From Alphaproteobacteria bacterium (GTDB lineage: Bacteria; Pseudomonadota; Alphaproteobacteria; JANQMY01), in NCBI GenBank assembly GCA_028289425.1, contig JANQPL010000001.1, forward strand, positions 62,001-126,000: a DNA stretch of 64,000 bases, read 5' to 3'. Each line of letters begins with the position of its first letter. Position 1 is the first letter of the stretch. The translations under genes were made by a program, and so were the position numbers. The notes under the pieces are model-generated. The model had not been told where the DNA came from. It did not search any database and was given only the letters and a program-made list of their open reading frames with translations. Below are positions 60,930 to 64,000 of the stretch, piece after piece.

Positions 60930-63053
60930 TTAAAAATTGACCCGCAGGGATCCGATAATTGTTCTCGGCTCGCCGGGAACCGACAGGTGGCATCGGTCGC
61001 AGCGGCCAAGGGCGTCTACGGCGCCAGTATCCTCAAAGTCGAAAGCGCCTTCCGTGATGTATTCCTGGTCGAGAATGTTCGATGCGCGAACCGAAATCTC
61101 CCAGTTGCCATCGGTATCGCCGAAGGCCAGTCTGCCATTTACGATCTGATAGGCGTCTTGTTGGGCGCGATTGGCGATGTCCCAGAATGACGACCCTCGA
61201 TAAGTGGCATCGATACGTGTGCTGACCGTGTAGTTCCCTTCGAAAACCGGGAAATTAGTATCGACGTAGGCGGTCGCCGTCACTTCAGGAGAATCCGGCG
61301 GCGTATTTCCATCAAACCTCATGCCGTCGAACACCGCTGAGTCCCATTCGGAGTGGAGATAGCCCACCGAACCGCCGAACAGCCAGTTGTCATTTGCCTG
61401 AAAAGTGGCGTCCGCTTCGAAACCGAAATTGGTGGATTCGCCGATATTGTCGACGGCCTCGATGACTCGGCCGTCGGGCAAGAAGATGCGGCTCTCAAAC
61501 TGGCGGTCCCTGTATTTGATGTAGAATGCCGCAACATTGAAGATGAGCCGCTGATCCAGCAGGGGTCCCTTCAACCCCAACTCGAAGCTGTTTGCGAACT
61601 CAGGCTTAAAGACCGGCCGATCTTCCGACGTCAGGTTCAGACCCCCAGGTTCAAAGCCGCGCGCATAGGCGAAATAGCCCAACAAATCGTTTTCGAAACT
61701 GTAGGACAAGGTGGCTTTCGGCAGGAACACCGTATCCTTCAACAACGTATCGAACGGCAATGCGCCTGTAGCCGGCGAGCCGAAGCTCTTGCCGTCTGAG
61801 ACGGCATGGTTGACGCGCGCACCGAACCCGAGTTCCCAATTGTTATGTGTGTAGGAACCATTGAAAAATGCGGCATACTGAGTTTCGACCAGCGTCGTTT
61901 TGCCAAAGTCTTTGACAAAGATCGTCGGGACTGGAATGGGAAGCATGTCCGCATTCAAGTCGATGTCGACGTTGAGGAAGAGCGGCTGGTCCTCGATCCG
62001 AACGAAGTACAGACCGGCCACGTATTTGAGCGGTCCGTCTTCGTTGGACGTGAAGCGAAGCTCCTGGGTGTAGACATCAGTCTCATCCCGGTCGCCGGCG
62101 GAGAATGCGAAGAGCCTGATCGAATCTTCGTCGATATCGAACAAGAAATCAGAATGGCGATATGTATGGGATGAAATCGACGTAAAGGTCCCGAATGACG
62201 CATCGTAATTGAACTTCAGGATGTTGCCCACAATGAGCCGCTCAAAAAACACGTCCTCGGAGAGCTGATTGTCCCGCGGGATTTCATCGAACGCATCGTG
62301 CCGTACGAATTGGAAGAACCCGCCATCGTCCAGGTAGATAAAACGGGAACTGAGGTCTATTCGCAGGTTGTCGGTTGGGTGCGCGCGCAAAGCAAGTCTG
62401 ACGCCGACCTCATCGCTGTGATCGACATTCGTATCCAGGAAGTTATTGTCGATGAAACCGTCCGTATGCTCTGCAAAAAACGATAGACGGCTGTAGAGCT
62501 TTCCTTCCACCAGCGGAATGTCTGCCGCCCCCAAGACAGCGCCGGTGTCCCGGGAACCGCCCTCGCCCACGAAGTATCCGGAGAACTCTTCGCCCGGTTC
62601 TTTCAAGACGAATTTGACCGCGCCGCCGACATTGCTGCCACCGTACAGCGTGCCTTGCGGCCCCTTTATGACCTCGATACGCTCCAGCTCTGCCAGCCGC
62701 GTTGACTGATCCGTGAAATTCTGAACGTCATCGATGTAAAAGCCGACACCTTGGGTGTTGCCGAACGCACCGACACCCCGGATCACCACATTTGGTTCGT
62801 TGTCCGAACGAACGTTGAGATTGACGTTGGGAATGAAAAGACCAATGTCCTCGAGATTTGTGATGCCCGCGCTTTCGATGGTGCCGCTGGACAACGCTGT
62901 AACGCTCAGCGGCACATCTAGGACGCTTTCCGCGCGCTTCCGAGACGTGACGATGATCTCATCAATTTGAGCCGAAGCTTGATTGTATCCTTCGATGGGC
63001 AGACCGACCGCAAATGCAATCGCGCTAGCACCCAGCAAAAACCCTCTTCCCAT
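60930..63053 (-). CDS. TonB-dependent outer-membrane receptor
   Basis: A 707-residue receptor: signal peptide (GRGFLLGASAIAFAVGLPIE, cleaved near ASAQ), TonB box DEIIVTSRKRA, plug (ERIEVIKGPQGTLYGGSNVG, AVKFVLKEPG) and a barrel ending SLRVNF. ATG 63053 has GGAGGAAGT upstream; the frame runs 57 bases further but the longer form lacks support. It heads the hydrolase-MFS-hydrolase operon and faces the XRE-cupin regulator, with repeated dyads between them. The ligand is unknown. Confidence 0.93.
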   Translation of the reverse strand: MGRGFLLGASAIAFAVGLPIEGYNQASAQIDEIIVTSRKRAESVLDVPLSVTALSSGTIESAGITNLEDIGLFIPNVNLNVRSDNEPNVVIRGVGAFGNTQGVGFYIDDVQNFTDQSTRLAELERIEVIKGPQGTLYGGSNVGGAVKFVLKEPGEEFSGYFVGEGGSRDTGAVLGAADIPLVEGKLYSRLSFFAEHTDGFIDNNFLDTNVDHSDEVGVRLALRAHPTDNLRIDLSSRFIYLDDGGFFQFVRHDAFDEIPRDNQLSEDVFFERLIVGNILKFNYDASFGTFTSISSHTYRHSDFLFDIDEDSIRLFAFSAGDRDETDVYTQELRFTSNEDGPLKYVAGLYFVRIEDQPLFLNVDIDLNADMLPIPVPTIFVKDFGKTTLVETQYAAFFNGSYTHNNWELGFGARVNHAVSDGKSFGSPATGALPFDTLLKDTVFLPKATLSYSFENDLLGYFAYARGFEPGGLNLTSEDRPVFKPEFANSFELGLKGPLLDQRLIFNVAAFYIKYRDRQFESRIFLPDGRVIEAVDNIGESTNFGFEADATFQANDNWLFGGSVGYLHSEWDSAVFDGMRFDGNTPPDSPEVTATAYVDTNFPVFEGNYTVSTRIDATYRGSSFWDIANRAQQDAYQIVNGRLAFGDTDGNWEISVRASNILDQEYITEGAFDFEDTGAVDALGRCDRCHLSVPGEPRTIIGSLRVNF

Positions 63054-63103
63054 TACTTCCTCCCCTTTGGTCCGCCTTTTCGCGGCTGTTGGAAGCAAGC
63101 TAA

Positions 63104-63150
63104 TGTGCATATACGCAAATCGTCAACACATTTTGTGCGTATTCGCAATT
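63104..63150. promoter_or_regulatory. Repeated dyad operators between TonB receptor and XRE-cupin genes
   Basis: TGTGCATATACGCAAAT (63104-63120) and TGTGCGTATTCGCAATT (63134-63150) match at 14 of 17 positions and start exactly 30 bases apart. The second contains the perfect dyad TGCG-TATT-CGCA. A related TGTGCATATA occurs at 63215 and TTGCA-TAAC-TGCAA at 63176-63189. They are good candidates for the XRE regulator binding to its own and the receptor promoter. Confidence 0.6.
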
Positions 63151-63238
63151 TTTTCTGTTCAGTTGAGACTAATTGTTGCATAACTGCAATAATTTCTCTG
63201 ACTTTTTGTCAAAGTGTGCATATAAGGGAAGCTGTCAC

Positions 63239-63976
63239 ATGCCCCGAGATTATGCGATTGGTTTTGTCACAATGTCCTGCGCGGAACTCGAACAAGCGGA
63301 GAAGTCAAACGTGAAAGCCGAAAAAAAAACCAACATCCGGCGGCGGCGGACAGAACTGGACCTCGGTCAGTCCATCAAGGAACTCAGAAAAGCCCGCGGA
63401 CTTTCCTTAACCGATCTCGTCGACGCAACCGGTGTGTCGCACTCGACCATCTCGCGGATCGAAAACGATAAAATCTCCCCAAGCTGGGAGATTGTCGTCA
63501 ATCTGTGCAAAGCACTGAATGTTGAGATCGGTGAGCTGTTGAGCACCACCGACAAAGAACTGCCGGCCCCGGATCACAATGATGTGTTGGTCATCCGCCG
63601 CGATGAGGCGGCCGTTGCCACGTTTCGCGGTCATACTTATGAACTTCATTCGGACGCCAATCCGCACCGGAACTTTCACGTCACCGTCGTCCGACATAAC
63701 TACTTCAGCCTAGAGGAAGCCGGGGGACTGCAATCCCATAGCGGTGAAGAATTCACTTATGTGCTTGACGGATCATTGGAAGTGCATGTGGAAGGCCGAG
63801 ATCCCGTAGAACTTGGCCCCGGCGACAGCATCCGGTTCCCCAGCACCATTCCCCACGCCTATGTGAGCTTGAGTAAAACAGGCGTGAAAACACTTGAGGT
63901 CACCCACGGCTCAAGTGGGGAACATTTGCAGTTCGTTCCGGCCAAAACGGGTGGCAAAAAGAAACGCAAGAAATGA
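63239..63976 (+). CDS. XRE-family regulator with C-terminal cupin domain
   Basis: A 245-residue regulator. The Cro/C1 HTH (about residues 42-96) contains IKELRKARGLSLTDLVDATG and SHSTISRIENDKISPSWEI. A linker is followed by a cupin domain (about 165-240) with GLQSHSGEEFTYVLDGSLEV, LGPGDSIRFP and IPHAYVS, which presumably binds a small ligand. Such HTH-cupin proteins often control catabolic or stress genes. ATG 63239 is chosen; ATG 63272 is also possible and a TTG further upstream is unlikely. It is divergent from the TonB operon. Confidence 0.9.
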   Translation: MPRDYAIGFVTMSCAELEQAEKSNVKAEKKTNIRRRRTELDLGQSIKELRKARGLSLTDLVDATGVSHSTISRIENDKISPSWEIVVNLCKALNVEIGELLSTTDKELPAPDHNDVLVIRRDEAAVATFRGHTYELHSDANPHRNFHVTVVRHNYFSLEEAGGLQSHSGEEFTYVLDGSLEVHVEGRDPVELGPGDSIRFPSTIPHAYVSLSKTGVKTLEVTHGSSGEHLQFVPAKTGGKKKRKK

Positions 63977-64000
63977 CGGGTACTGATTGTTAGCGGTTCT

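Overview
The window looks like chromosomal DNA of a Gram-negative, TonB-receptor-rich alphaproteobacterium. The evidence is four large TonB-dependent receptors in 64 kb, core genes of alphaproteobacterial type (pheS-pheT, lepA), Tat and lipoprotein signals, and amino-sugar PTS genes. I cannot place it to genus; a marine or soil oligotroph with a glycan- and xenobiotic-degrading lifestyle is an inference.

Layout. (1) 1-7.7 kb is core: the end of pheS, pheT, a small lipoprotein, a membrane protein, lepA, two small paralogous membrane proteins and a tRNA-Ser(GGA). A scrap resembling an IS481-type insertion end follows the tRNA, and accessory DNA begins there. (2) 7.9-17.8 kb: an AraC regulator faces an operon of an ABC ATPase, an ABC-2 permease fused to a peptidase-like domain whose zinc motif is destroyed, a TonB receptor and two small membrane proteins; two similar 19-bp Fur-like motifs bracket the block. 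(3) 17.9-23.1 kb: a TetR regulator, then an RND/MMPL exporter, a LolA-like periplasmic protein and an outer-membrane barrel protein, which together look like an envelope lipid-transport set. (4) 23.9-44.3 kb is a glycan-utilisation island: a TonB receptor-GH3-sugar permease-sulfatase operon, a TetR regulator, a GH97 glycosidase, and a complete GlcNAc PTS regulon (nagA, SIS-type deaminase, GntR, fused EIIA-HPr-EI, EIICB-B', a Tat-exported Gfo/Idh protein and a DUF2147 lipoprotein). (5) 45.1-56.4 kb is a catabolic block: two esterases, a HAPMO-type Baeyer-Villiger monooxygenase, an alcohol dehydrogenase, LysR, an acyl-CoA ligase, a carboxymuconolactone-decarboxylase-like protein and a TonB receptor. 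It reads as ketone to ester to alcohol plus acid to acyl-CoA. (6) 57-64 kb: a TonB receptor, an alpha/beta hydrolase, an MFS transporter and a second co-linear hydrolase that has lost its nucleophile, facing an XRE-cupin regulator with clear dyad operators.

Two imperfect copies of a dispersed non-coding repeat (about 23.3 and 44.6 kb) flank the glycan island. The second copy contains a perfect 22-bp inverted repeat. The most unusual items are the ABC permease with the dead peptidase domain, the active/inactive hydrolase pair, the Cys-less second EIIB domain, and operator motifs shared between separate glycan-utilisation operons. No CRISPR array, complete transposase or prophage was seen.
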